Program-made: the position numbers and the translations under genes
The notes under the pieces: model-generated
What the model saw: the letters and a program-made list of their open reading frames with translations, nothing else
Database searches by the model: none
Told to the model about the DNA's origin: nothing
Source: Cyanophora paradoxa
Taxonomy: Eukaryota; Glaucocystophyceae; Cyanophorales; Cyanophoraceae
Direction: 5' to 3'
DNA: 64,000 nucleotides
Assembly (NCBI GenBank): GCA_004431415.1
Contig: QPMI01000038.1
Coordinates: forward strand, 62,001-126,000
Shown: positions 48,830 through 57,316 of the stretch, piece after piece
How positions within the stretch are numbered: the first letter of the stretch is position 1
How the letters are laid out: each line of letters starts with the position of its first letter

Positions 48830-49058
48830 TTTAATCGAGTTTACCAGTGATGAACCTGTTACTGAGGGTTCTATAAGACACATTCTAGCAATGCAGAAAC
48901 GATATAGAGAGGACCCAGCATATAGAGAGTATAAGAAGCAACAAGCCCTGGCATCCTATTATCGCAGAAAAGCCCAAAAAGAGGAGCAGAGACCCAGAGG
49001 AAGACCGATTAAATATTATTTGCCAACTGAAAGTAGCAATGGACCCCCAGGTCTATAA
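48813..49058 (+). CDS. Small AT-hook protein, 81 aa (virus 2)
   Basis: ATG at 48,813 inside the end of the preceding gene. Charged helix KRYREDPAYREYKKQQAL, then SYYRRKAQKEEQ and the AT-hook RPRGRPIK, with a short unstructured end (SSNGPPGL). It corresponds to 16,709-16,936 of virus 1. Binding to AT-rich DNA, perhaps the virus's own genome in the virion, is the natural reading. Confidence 0.75.
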   Translation: MEDTISLIEFTSDEPVTEGSIRHILAMQKRYREDPAYREYKKQQALASYYRRKAQKEEQRPRGRPIKYYLPTESSNGPPGL

Positions 49059-49155
49059 GAAAATTGAGAAAAAGCGGTCTCAGTATGCTAATGAGGCAGC
49101 TATAAAAATATATACAAAGGAATTGGCTTTATACTTGCAATCAAGTCACAGATAA
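49039..49155 (+). CDS. Tiny conserved protein, 38 aa (virus 2)
   Basis: ATG at 49,039, overlapping the AT-hook gene end by 20 bases; TAA at 49,153. Sequence MDPQVYKKIEKKRSQYANEA then AIKIYTKELALYLQSSHR. It aligns with the 37-aa virus 1 protein (17,018-17,131), although that one lies on the other side of its AT-hook gene, so the order of the two small genes is swapped. Predicted as one charged helix. Function unknown. Confidence 0.7.
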   Translation: MDPQVYKKIEKKRSQYANEAAIKIYTKELALYLQSSHR

Positions 49156-49367
49156 CTTTTGTAAATATGCTTTTGTTGTTTTTTGTTTGCATTCTCAGAC
49201 ACTGAAACAGTTATGTGAATGTTTACTGATCTATTTCTCTTTGGTTTTGCTGCATACATATTGTAACCTATCAATCTCTGTGACATTTCGATATATGCTC
49301 CAATATCTCCATGCTTAATGCATTTATCTAACTCACTCATGGTCATCTCATCAAGAGTCTTTGCCAT
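49146..49367 (-). CDS. Small protein, 73 aa (virus 2)
   Basis: Start at ATG 49,367 (MAKTLDEMTMSELDKCIKHG) because a CCAAAATTTGACAAG element lies 41-56 bases before it; an upstream in-frame start codon would remove that spacing. Helical, acidic N-terminus, then AAKPKRNRSVNIHITVSV and a basic tail. No family recognised. It converges on the 38-aa gene, overlapping by 10 bases. Possibly the positional equivalent of the 63-aa protein of virus 1. Confidence 0.55.
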   Translation of the reverse strand: MAKTLDEMTMSELDKCIKHGDIGAYIEMSQRLIGYNMYAAKPKRNRSVNIHITVSVSENANKKQQKHIYKSYL

Positions 49368-49407
49368 TTTGTCTTCACTATACACAATCAAGTAAGCCTT
49401 AAGTATT

Positions 49408-49423
49408 CTTGTCAAATTTTGGT
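49408..49423 (-). promoter_or_regulatory. CAAAAAWTGA-type element of 73-aa gene
   Basis: GACCAAAATTTGACAAG on the minus strand, one base different from the core, followed by a CTTAAGG block. Confidence 0.4.
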
Positions 49424-49433
49424 CTTTTCCGAT

Positions 49434-49560
49434 AGGTGTGACAGGTGTGACAGGTGTGACAGGTCTATCCCATCGATTTTGAAGATCAACTTTTCACCAG
49501 GGCTTTCCTTGGGATGGACCTGTCACACCTGTCACACAAACCATTTTCAGTAAGGCTATA
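49434..49560. repeat. TGTGACAGG inverted array (virus 2)
   Basis: Three direct GTGTGACAG copies (49,437-49,465), about 55 bp of spacer, then CCTGTCACACCTGTCACAC (49,519-49,537) in inverse orientation, then CAAACCATTTTCAGTAAGG. Same architecture as the repeats at 22,828-23,360 of virus 1. Confidence 0.7.
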
Positions 49561-49596
49561 AAAATATATGTAAATCTCAATCATCAATCGTTTTGT

Positions 49597-51922
49597 TTAA
49601 TATTCGGCATCATCTTCATTGTCTTCCTGAACCCTTGTTATCTTTCGAATCCCAATATATCCTCTGGCTAGAATTCCATTAACTCGTTTTCTTTCTGATT
49701 TTACATTGAAGATCTCCCTTACTCTTTTCATAACAGATACACATTCAACTTTATCATCAACACTTTTGTATGATTTGTAAATGATATCACTGGAAACAAA
49801 GTCGTTAGCATTATGTGTAACCTCGAAATTATCTCGAAGCCATTCACCAATCTTGTCATTTTCAGCTATAAAGTTAATTCCCTGTTCAATAATCGATTGA
49901 GGGGACTTCTTAAGATCTCTTCAACCTCTTTGTTCTTCCACATATCCAGTAATATCTTCATGTGAGCCATCTTATACTCATCATCATTGTGAAGAAGTGT
50001 GAACAGAGTTGGATCAGCTTTCTTCTGACCAGCTTCTGGCTTCTCTCTGAATATATTATTGAATCTCTGATAGGAAAGCCTTCTTTGAATTGCAAAGTCT
50101 GGTTTATTTATAGTCAAATTGTCATTAGTTGTAATGTAGACCTGAAACATTGGGGTAAGGATAACTGGGTCTTTGAACAAGGCTCTCACAGTCATTTCAT
50201 TTCCACCTGTGACCTCCTTAATCTTGGAGATCTGCAGTTTATCACCATCTTCAGCCTCATTACTGAATACAAGTCGCTTTCCAAGGAGTTTGGCAAGTTC
50301 AGGAGTAGCCTCTGATGAGTTCTTTTTAGGCTTAGTCCAATAGGATATTTCGAGAGGGCTGTAATAACGACCAGATATCTGTTTGCAGTATTCCTGAACA
50401 AGTGATTTACCATTAGCACCAGCACCAGTCCACATATAGAACTTCTGGGATTTAGTTGATCCACTAAGAGCAATTGCAATGGATGCCAGAAGATACTTTC
50501 GCTCTGCTGGATCATCCACAATCTCTTTATAAATCTGATTGAGATGCTCTATTTTCTTGGGGTCTACATTTTCAGTATAGTCATAACCCACAGTCTTGCT
50601 CACCATATCTTCCAGTTTACCCTTTCTGAAAGTCATAGTGGTCAGATCAAATACACCATTTTCGAATCCAATCACATATGGAACAGTGTCAATCTTCTCA
50701 AAGAATTCATCATCATTCAGCAGTGGGACCAAGTCAGTCAGAAGGGATTTGCGAAATCCTGATTGTTTAAGATTTTTGGCAATGGTCATCAATGTTTTGG
50801 ATCTTTCTTCGAAAGTTGCTTTGTTTTCCTCATCCTTTAAAGCTCTTTGACTATAATGCACAGCCCTTCCAAGGTATTGGGGGACAACAAGACGGCTTAT
50901 ATCTAGGTAAATCTTTAGGTTTGTGTCATCAAGCTCCCAAATCCCAGTATCAGTATTGAGTTTGAACCATGACTTTTTGGAGTATCTCCAAGTGTGTTTC
51001 AGAACCTCTTTGCATACTAAACTTACATCATAATGAGCGCCACCAGAACCAGCGGATTTATCTATAAGATTAAAGATATCAGATTGCATTCCAATGCAGA
51101 TGAATCGTTTTTTGCAATTTCCACTGTAGCTTGACACAATGTATTTGTTATCATCTCCTTTAGCTTTCATAACATACCAGTTATTCGATTCATGTGAACC
51201 ATTGCAGCATGGGCAATTGAGTCCCTTGTTAGCAGCATCAAAGTTAAAGCCAAGTTCAGTTTTAGAGATTATATTGGGATGGATAAATCCCATATCCACC
51301 AGCTCTTTGATAATATTGTTTTCCAGTTCATCATTTGAGGTAGCATTAGCAGTATACTCACTCTTATAGATGTAGTTATCGATAATCCACTTTTTGAAGT
51401 CATCAGTAGGCTCATTGAAATCACAGGTATCATCCCATGGGAGATTACCCAAGACTTGTTGACACTGGGACACACATTGATCAATCCAGAAGTTCCAGTT
51501 CCAGTGATTGTTTTCAGGTCAACCTTTTCAAAGCCTTTAAAGCCTGGAGCCTTATCGGTGATTTTGAGTTTAGTGAACTCCTCAGGTCGTTTAAAGTAGA
51601 CATGATAGCCTTTTTTAGTTTTTGCCATGGGCTGATTGGCATCAAAGTCATCAGGAAACATATCCCGGAATTTCTCAAAGTTCTCCTCATCATCAAAGTC
51701 AATAACCATCATGTTGTCTGAGAGCAGAATGCCCCAAGATACATACTGATTAGTTGCCAGCGCTTCCTCATACTTTTCCCAGGACCAAGCACCTCCCTTA
51801 TGCTTGAAAACTGGGTCTTTGCTGTCAGGTTTCACTGGGATAATCATGTTTTTGGCTAGATCCTCATCAGATCTGAGCCAGTTAGCGAGCGATTTGAGCG
51901 ATTTAGTCTGTTTGGCGTTCAT
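49597..51922 (-). pseudogene. Primase-polymerase / D5-type SF3 helicase, frameshifted (virus 2)
   Basis: ATG at 51,922 (MNAKQTKSLKSLANWLRSDE), TAA at 49,597. The prim-pol motifs (MVIDFDDEE, KKGYHVYFKRP, TGTGTSGLINVCPS), the zinc cluster CPCCNGSH, Walker A GAGANGKS, Walker B RLVFSNEAEDGD and motif C YITTNDN are all present. The reading frame breaks near 51,445 (G run after NKSW) and near 49,905 (before the KSPQSI segment), each by one base. Apart from that, colinear with the 787-aa virus 1 protein, including the KRVNGILARGYIGI end. It is on the strand opposite to the capsid genes, unlike virus 1. Degenerate or affected by sequencing errors. Confidence 0.85.
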
Positions 51923-51988
51923 TTTCAGCGATTGGGGGTCCCTTTTATATATATAGAAGATTTTTCTTTAAGTAGTTTTGGGTCCCCC

Positions 51989-52004
51989 AATCATTTTTTG
52001 GTGG
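51989..52004 (-). promoter_or_regulatory. CAAAAAWTGA element of helicase (virus 2)
   Basis: CCACCAAAAAATGATTG on the minus strand, then CTACTTAAAGAAAAATCTTC and TATATATATAAAAGG before the ATG at 51,922. The second and third blocks also precede the 271-aa gene. Confidence 0.55.
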
Positions 52005-52100
52005 AAATCGAGAAAGTATCCCTACGAAATATTTCCACACGACTTATCGAGTGGTTTAGATACAAAAAGGATGAATGGGTATTTCAGCGAATAAACAGCA

Positions 52101-52127
52101 TATCCCCAGCCTAGTAATATGCTGGGA
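52101..52127. terminator. Possible hairpin between helicase and 84-aa gene
   Basis: CCCAGC and GCTGGG separated by ten bases, followed by AAAAATAA. Could end a transcript; weak evidence. Confidence 0.25.
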
Positions 52128-52135
52128 AAAATAAT

Positions 52136-52390
52136 TTAGACATGTTTCGATTTTCTCCCTCTGTTTGAGTAAGGGACATCATACAAATACTTGACAAAGC
52201 AGACTGCATTGGCTGCATACTTTCGCTGACATGAACTTGCTATTTTCATGGCTCTATAAGTATCATCAGTGTTATATAGATCTCTAAGCTGTGTGGCTAT
52301 TGTTTCGTTAAACTTTTTGATTTGAGCCTTACCTTTTTCAGTTTGCTGATATCTCTTCATAGCTCTCTTCTGGGCTTCACTGAGTGGCAT
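52136..52390 (-). CDS. Small basic DNA-binding-like protein, 84 aa (virus 2)
   Basis: ATG at 52,390. Begins MPLSEAQKRAMKRYQQTEKG, a start seen in many small NCLDV and polinton-like virus proteins built from 'KRYQ.T.KGK' helices, and ends with a basic NRGRKSKHV tail that resembles a degenerate AT-hook. The body (LYNTDDTYRAMKIAS) is similar in layout to the AT-hook proteins. A promoter element CAAAAAATGATTTAAAG lies 40-53 bases upstream. Present only in virus 2. Role unknown, probably DNA binding. Confidence 0.65.
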   Translation of the reverse strand: MPLSEAQKRAMKRYQQTEKGKAQIKKFNETIATQLRDLYNTDDTYRAMKIASSCQRKYAANAVCFVKYLYDVPYSNRGRKSKHV

Positions 52391-52429
52391 TTTTCCTCTG
52401 TCTCTCTTAATATATATAGAGAATTCTTT

Positions 52430-52443
52430 AAATCATTTTTTGT
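52430..52443 (-). promoter_or_regulatory. CAAAAAWTGA element of 84-aa gene
   Basis: ACAAAAAATGATTTAAAG on the minus strand, then CTCTATATATATTAAGAG. Confidence 0.5.
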
Positions 52444-52446
52444 TCT

Positions 52447-53262
52447 CTAACCTCTTTGTCCAAATCGCTCAATATACATAAGTTTGAAATGCTTACCTAG
52501 CAATGCTACAAATGGTTCGATTTCCAAGGTCTCCCATGTTTTCTTGTCCTTATTCCATCTGCAATCTAATCCTTTTGCGATATCCTTTTTAAGATAAGGC
52601 ACCTGAAACCCAGCAACCAATGTGTTTGTTGTACTGAGTTCTGCATACATTTCAATCAATGCAGATCTGCCCTCTCTGAACCTCTCTATATCATCTCTGC
52701 GAAGATTATCCATTTTCGGAATAAATTGGTTGCACCAAATCAGGAAAAGATTAACTGCATGTTTATTCCTTGCTCTTTCTTGTTCTAATTCTCTCTGTCT
52801 TCGCTCTCTTTCTTCTAATTCAAGCTGCCTCTTTCGAGCTTCCTCTTGTTTTTCAAGTTCTCTTTTTCTTTCCAGTTCTTCTTGCTTTAAAGCGATTCTG
52901 CACTTATTACAGAAATTATCCTTTCGGTTTTTATGCCGATCTCCACATCTTTCACATATATCTTGACCTCTGGCACCCTTTGGAATAAATCGTAAAATGC
53001 AGCAATTCCCAACAATGACCACAATCTTTTTATTAACATGCAGAATATAGCATTGCTCTTTAATTGGATGATCACAGGCGCAATGCTCAGACTCTGGAGG
53101 CAGGTCATAGTCACTTAATCCATATTTTGCAAGCTTTGCCCAAAGAGGGAGCGGTTTCCTGTTACTTCCAAGAGCAACATAATCATTGAAGTTATCAGAT
53201 CCACAAAGCAACATTAAAGCCGCTTTGAGCTTTTCCAGGCAATACGATTTCTTCTCTGCCAT
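52447..53262 (-). CDS. Zinc-binding, coiled-coil protein with DUF5710-like end, 271 aa (virus 2)
   Basis: ATG at 53,262. N-terminal part: HCACDHPIKEQCYILHVNKK then VGNCCILRF (60-92), a Cys/His pattern I associate with a family of phage and large-virus proteins of unknown function, followed by a zinc ribbon CERCGDRHKNRKDNFCNKC (103-121). A long Glu/Arg/Lys coiled coil occupies about 122-168. The C-terminus FQVPYLKKDIAKGLDCRW then KTWETLEIEPF (219-251) matches the DUF5710 pattern (VPY.eKd.AK.lGarWd...kkW). Likely nucleic-acid binding. Divergent from the polymerase gene, with which it shares a 111-bp spacer. Absent from virus 1. Confidence 0.7.
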   Translation of the reverse strand: MAEKKSYCLEKLKAALMLLCGSDNFNDYVALGSNRKPLPLWAKLAKYGLSDYDLPPESEHCACDHPIKEQCYILHVNKKIVVIVGNCCILRFIPKGARGQDICERCGDRHKNRKDNFCNKCRIALKQEELERKRELEKQEEARKRQLELEERERRQRELEQERARNKHAVNLFLIWCNQFIPKMDNLRRDDIERFREGRSALIEMYAELSTTNTLVAGFQVPYLKKDIAKGLDCRWNKDKKTWETLEIEPFVALLGKHFKLMYIERFGQRG

Positions 53263-53304
53263 TGTCCTTTTATATATATAGAAGATATTTCTTTAAGTAG
53301 TTTT

Positions 53305-53319
53305 CATCAAATTTTTGCG
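53305..53319 (-). promoter_or_regulatory. CAAAAAWTGA element of 271-aa gene
   Basis: CGCAAAAATTTGATG on the minus strand, then CTACTTAAAGAAATATCTTC and TATATATATAAAAGG up to the ATG at 53,262. Confidence 0.5.
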
Positions 53320-53373
53320 TTTGGACTATCCCCATTTAAAACCTCCCCTTTTAGTAGGAACAAGTTAGGAACT

Positions 53374-56300
53374 ATGCCCCGAATTAGCAACAGACTCATT
53401 AGAGAGAAGAAATGGGAACTCATGGGATTACTTGGAACACTGTATGCAGCCCATGAAATCACAGAAGCTGAATATGACCGGGAAATCGGATTTATTTCAA
53501 GGGGCAGACCCACTTTAGCAAAATTAACCAGAAAAGCCAATAACCTCTATGAAAAAGTTGAGACTCTTGATGAATTGGATCGCCTGAGGCGAATAGAACC
53601 AGAGGCAGAAGATGGTACAGCAATGAATGAATTATATCGCTGGCTCACTTACAGAGCCAGAAGGGAAGTTGTTGTAGATGTGATTGAATATCTAGATAGA
53701 ATTGCAACCTCTCTTCCAAAACGTTTAAGAGACAGTCTAGATCAATTCAGGGCAATCAAAGTTCGCTTATCGTTTATCTGCAAGTTCGTAAAAGTCAGCA
53801 ATCCACAGGTTTGGATATCGAAATACATTTACAGTGATTATTTTGTATTAACCAAATCGAGAAATATTCGAACTGAGCTGAATAAAGCAGCCCAAATGTG
53901 TCAGGAGCAGATGAATGTGGTTGATAGCTATCGACTTGAGAGAATCGAAATGCTCAGAGTGGCTATTATGAGTTATGCTCCAACTGGTGGCTGCTATGTT
54001 AAAACACCTGAATCAATTTCAGCCAAGAGAGCCACAGTGAATATTCGAAATATTGATGATTCTTGCTTCGAAAATGCCATTTTGGCATGGATCCATAGGA
54101 AAGATGTGAATTCCCACAAAAGAAGTGAGCTTACACAATATCGCAAATGGAAATACTCACCGACCACATACAATCCTTTGGCACTCAATTTCGACAATAT
54201 CCCATTCCCTGTTCCTTGTGATGCTGAAATCATTGATAAATTCGAATCTCAAAATGCAGGCATCAGCATAAACATATTTGGAATGGATCGAGATGTTATA
54301 TATCCCCTACATCAATCCAGTAACCCAGGTAGAAAGCAAAAGATTAATCTAATGCTCATTCATGATGATGAAGGGAATGGTCACTATATAACAATCATGT
54401 CCCTTTCAAGACTTCTCAGAGTTGCACTTGATAAAACCAAGGATCAAAAGTTACACTACTGTGATACATGTTTATCTCGATTCAGGTCTGAGGCTAAACT
54501 CACTGCTCATGTAGACTCAAACAGATGCATTGATTGGAGACTCTCAAAGGGAATCACACCAAAACCTGAGACCACCATAGAGTTTGGACTGAAAAACCTT
54601 AGGAAAACTGTGTGGCTTCCTGTTGTGGTTTACTGCAAGATTGAACATAGAAGCATCCCCATTGATGCATCAAAATCCAAGAGAGAAGTCTCAGCAGTCA
54701 ACCTGAGAGTAGTCACTGGGGCAGATGTTCAGGAGTTTCGATTTGAGGGGCAGGATCCAATGGGAGGTCTGTTTGAATGCTTGGAATCCAAAGCAAGAGA
54801 GCTAATTGACTTCCTGTTTACCAATATTCCCATGAATGAACTCACAGATGAGCAGAAAGCAATTTACAAGGCTACTAAACACTGTTACCTTTGCAGTGAG
54901 AGGTTCACCAAAGAGAACTTCAAATGCAGGGATCATGATCACCACACAGGTCATTATATTGCTCCTGCATGCAGAAACTGCAATCTCCATAGGAGAATCT
55001 CAAAGCAAACCAAAGTTGCAGTTGTTGTTGACCAAATGGATGACTGTGGGACATTCATTTTCAGAAAAATAGCAGGCATGGGTGATAAAAAGCGAATCGA
55101 AATCCTTTCGAAAAACTTTGATCAATACCTTTCATTGCAATGGGGTCTTTACAAGTTCATTGATGCAAGTAATTTTATGGACTTTGGGGCTGCTGATGTA
55201 AATGAGTTAATGAACAAATTCCAGGCTTTTAGAAGGCTTTCACACTCAGTATATGGACTTGACCCAGTTCATTATGTATCTGCACCTGGGTTATCTTGGG
55301 ATGCTATGCTTAGGACCACCAAGGCAAAAATAGAGCTAATAAGTGATGTAGAGCAATACGAATTTGTTGAGAGGGGAATCAGGGGTGGCTTTGCAACAAT
55401 GCCTTGTAGGTATGCTGAGGCTGATGGTGAGAACTCCCATATTATGCTGTTTGATGCTAACAACTTGTATGGCTACTGTTTGAGTCAGCCAATACCCGTT
55501 GGTGATTTTAGATGGGAGACAGAATTCAACCCACAAGATAACAGATCCAGTTTCCTAGAAGTTGATCTGGATTACCCAATTAGGCTGTTTCTAGATCACA
55601 GTGATTTCCCCCTAATTATAAACAAGAAAATAGTAGAATATGCGGAATTATCACAATATCAAAAGAGCCTATTAGATCTCTCAGGAGAAGAGCTTGATAA
55701 AACCCCAAAGCTAACTGCAACCTTTGGTTCTGTGACCAACTATGTGATTTCTGAGCCTCTTCTGCAATATCTGTTGGAGAAAGGGGTGAAAATTAAAAGG
55801 GTTCACAAGGTCCTATCATTTACTGTGGCTCCTGTAATGAAACCCTACATTGAGCTGAACACTGATATGAGAAGGAAAGCAGTGAATAAATTCGAGGCTG
55901 ATTTCTATAAGCTCATGAATAATTCAATCTATGGGAAATGCATTGAATCATGTAGAGGTAGATCTGTGGTTAAGATTGCCAACACTGAGAAGCTATTTAT
56001 GAAATATGCAGCCTCTCCTTTAGTGAAATCAACAAGTCCCATAAGTGAAAGGGCAGTTGCATTTGAGTTTTACACAAAACATGTGAAGCTAGATAAGCCT
56101 GTTGCTATTGGGGCTTATGTTTTGGATGCTGCCAAACTGCATAACTACAAGTTCTTCTATGATACTGTAAGGTCCCAGTGGTCAAAAGCAAAGTTACTAT
56201 TCCATGATACTGATTCCTTTTGTCTATATATCGAATCTAAGACCCTTGAAACAGATATAGAGAATATATCCTATGCATTAGACCTTGGAGGTGATTCCAG

Positions 56301-56580
56301 AATGACCCCAGGTAAATACAAAAATGAGATGCCAGGTTCTGCAATCCTGGAGTATGTAGGTCTGAGAGCCAAAGTTTACAGTTTCAGAACAGCTGAGATT
56401 GAGAGAAGTAAGCTATCTGGGACTTCCACTGAGGAACTCCAATTCAATGATTTTAAGGAGTGTTTATTTGCAGGTATCAGCAAGACTGTGACTGCAAAGC
56501 AGAAGAGAAGGGCAGATCACACAATAATAGATACTGTGAGTAGTGTCGCATCCGACTTTACAGTGGATGCTCGATTGTGA
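53374..56580 (+). CDS. Protein-primed family B DNA polymerase, 3' end replaced by LTR (virus 2)
   Basis: ATG at 53,374 (MPRISNRLIREKKWELMGLL). 1,068 codons, of which those up to 56,543 are viral; the last dozen residues (ending VASDFTVDARL) come from the retroelement LTR, replacing about 30 C-terminal viral residues. Synthesis motifs present: FDANNLYGY, KLMNNSIYGK, FHDTDSF and PGKYKNE. Zinc clusters as in virus 1. As there, the exonuclease sites are degenerate: YCKIE instead of YADFE, DQMDDCGT in place of the NLxxYDSH region, and no third-motif segment between FMDF and YGLDP. The lost tail lies beyond the catalytic core, so the effect on activity is uncertain. Confidence 0.9.
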   Translation: MPRISNRLIREKKWELMGLLGTLYAAHEITEAEYDREIGFISRGRPTLAKLTRKANNLYEKVETLDELDRLRRIEPEAEDGTAMNELYRWLTYRARREVVVDVIEYLDRIATSLPKRLRDSLDQFRAIKVRLSFICKFVKVSNPQVWISKYIYSDYFVLTKSRNIRTELNKAAQMCQEQMNVVDSYRLERIEMLRVAIMSYAPTGGCYVKTPESISAKRATVNIRNIDDSCFENAILAWIHRKDVNSHKRSELTQYRKWKYSPTTYNPLALNFDNIPFPVPCDAEIIDKFESQNAGISINIFGMDRDVIYPLHQSSNPGRKQKINLMLIHDDEGNGHYITIMSLSRLLRVALDKTKDQKLHYCDTCLSRFRSEAKLTAHVDSNRCIDWRLSKGITPKPETTIEFGLKNLRKTVWLPVVVYCKIEHRSIPIDASKSKREVSAVNLRVVTGADVQEFRFEGQDPMGGLFECLESKARELIDFLFTNIPMNELTDEQKAIYKATKHCYLCSERFTKENFKCRDHDHHTGHYIAPACRNCNLHRRISKQTKVAVVVDQMDDCGTFIFRKIAGMGDKKRIEILSKNFDQYLSLQWGLYKFIDASNFMDFGAADVNELMNKFQAFRRLSHSVYGLDPVHYVSAPGLSWDAMLRTTKAKIELISDVEQYEFVERGIRGGFATMPCRYAEADGENSHIMLFDANNLYGYCLSQPIPVGDFRWETEFNPQDNRSSFLEVDLDYPIRLFLDHSDFPLIINKKIVEYAELSQYQKSLLDLSGEELDKTPKLTATFGSVTNYVISEPLLQYLLEKGVKIKRVHKVLSFTVAPVMKPYIELNTDMRRKAVNKFEADFYKLMNNSIYGKCIESCRGRSVVKIANTEKLFMKYAASPLVKSTSPISERAVAFEFYTKHVKLDKPVAIGAYVLDAAKLHNYKFFYDTVRSQWSKAKLLFHDTDSFCLYIESKTLETDIENISYALDLGGDSRMTPGKYKNEMPGSAILEYVGLRAKVYSFRTAEIERSKLSGTSTEELQFNDFKECLFAGISKTVTAKQKRRADHTIIDTVSSVASDFTVDARL

Positions 56581-56826
56581 GCCGCTAGGGCTCTAGATGA
56601 TGTATGCAGCCTTCGTGCTGCTAGGCCGACGGCGCCTAGGCTAGTTAGAGCGCCGCGGTCATTTGTATGCGTGTGTCGGGGTACGCCGTAGTTGGACGGG
56701 TACACCCTCAGTCTACCATCACGGTGGCTAACAGCAGCAGCACTCGCCAAACCCCGCCCTGCCGAGCTTGCACTCCGCACGGGCTTCTCGCGCGCACGAT
56801 TAGACACACTAATCTCGCACGCGACA
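56544..56826 (+). repeat. 5' LTR of retroelement B
   Basis: 283 bp, TGTCGC...GCGACA, aligning without gaps to 9,497-9,779 with about 15 substitutions. Confidence 0.92.
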
Positions 56827-56851
56827 GGCGCCATTCTGCCGGAATCGAACC
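56827..56851 (+). promoter_or_regulatory. Primer-binding-site-like sequence
   Basis: GGCGCCATTCTGCCGGAATC then GAACC directly follows the LTR. Its complement contains GGTTCGATTCCGGCAG, like a tRNA T-arm, but the spacing to the tRNA 3' end is one base off and the expected TGG at the LTR junction is AGG. It may therefore be an atypical tRNA site or one used by another primer. Confidence 0.4.
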
Positions 56852-57316
56852 TTCAAGGGTCTGAGTCCGTATCGCTCTCCCCAGCCCCGCCGCGCAGCGC
56901 GCATCGCTGCGCCGCCTTGCCCAGTGTCTATTGGAGCCAGAGACCTGCTTTCCGCGCGAGCGCCGTCCCCACGGTTGCTTTGCGTTTGAGTGCGCCGCCC
57001 TGTACCGCTTGCGGTTGGACGGTAGTGCACCGGAAACGTCTCTAGTGCCTATCGCGGGCTTCGGGTCATCCCCAGACCGAAGCGCACGCGCCGAGCTCTC
57101 TCTCGAGAGTCTCATCATTGCCTGTCCCATCGCCGGTTGCGAGCAACCGTGCCACGGAGACTGCTGCGAGCAGCTCTCTAAGTGTCCCTGAGTCGCGCTC
57201 TTGCGTGACCGCGAGATCCCCGCGCCGGATTCTGCAGCGAGCTGCAGATCAAATCCCGCGCCTAGTGCTCTCCCCGGCATCTTGTTCTTGCGGCTTTACG
57301 TTGCAAAGAGAACAAC
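56852..57316 (+). other. 5' leader of retroelement B
   Basis: 465 bp between primer-site region and the first ATG of gag. Such leaders usually carry packaging and dimerisation signals. No separate gene seen. Confidence 0.5.

Larger units (their letters stand above)
40306..56543 (+). mobile_element. Integrated polinton-like virus 2
   Basis: About 16.2 kb of AT-rich DNA with MCP, packaging ATPase, two penton-like proteins, protein-primed polymerase and primase-helicase. It is inverted relative to virus 1. The capsid block is collinear with virus 1, but the fibre and lipase genes are extra and the helicase with two neighbours is reversed. The right end is cut by the LTR of retroelement B inside the last codons of the polymerase. 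No integrase gene or terminal inverted repeat visible. Confidence 0.88.

Noticed and set aside
51932-52114. 60-codon plus-strand frame upstream of the virus 2 helicase
   Set aside because: It runs through the helicase promoter blocks, has no conserved counterpart in virus 1 and no start context.
9780-56543. One large element with long inverted repeats made of the two viruses
   Set aside because: Gene order, orientation of the helicase and gene content differ, and the proteins have clearly diverged, so these are two viruses.
56827-56900. Antisense tRNA gene after the LTR
   Set aside because: The minus strand has T-arm-like GGTTCGATTCC and GGGAGAGCG, but the acceptor and anticodon stems do not pair and the spacing is off; at best a primer-site relic.
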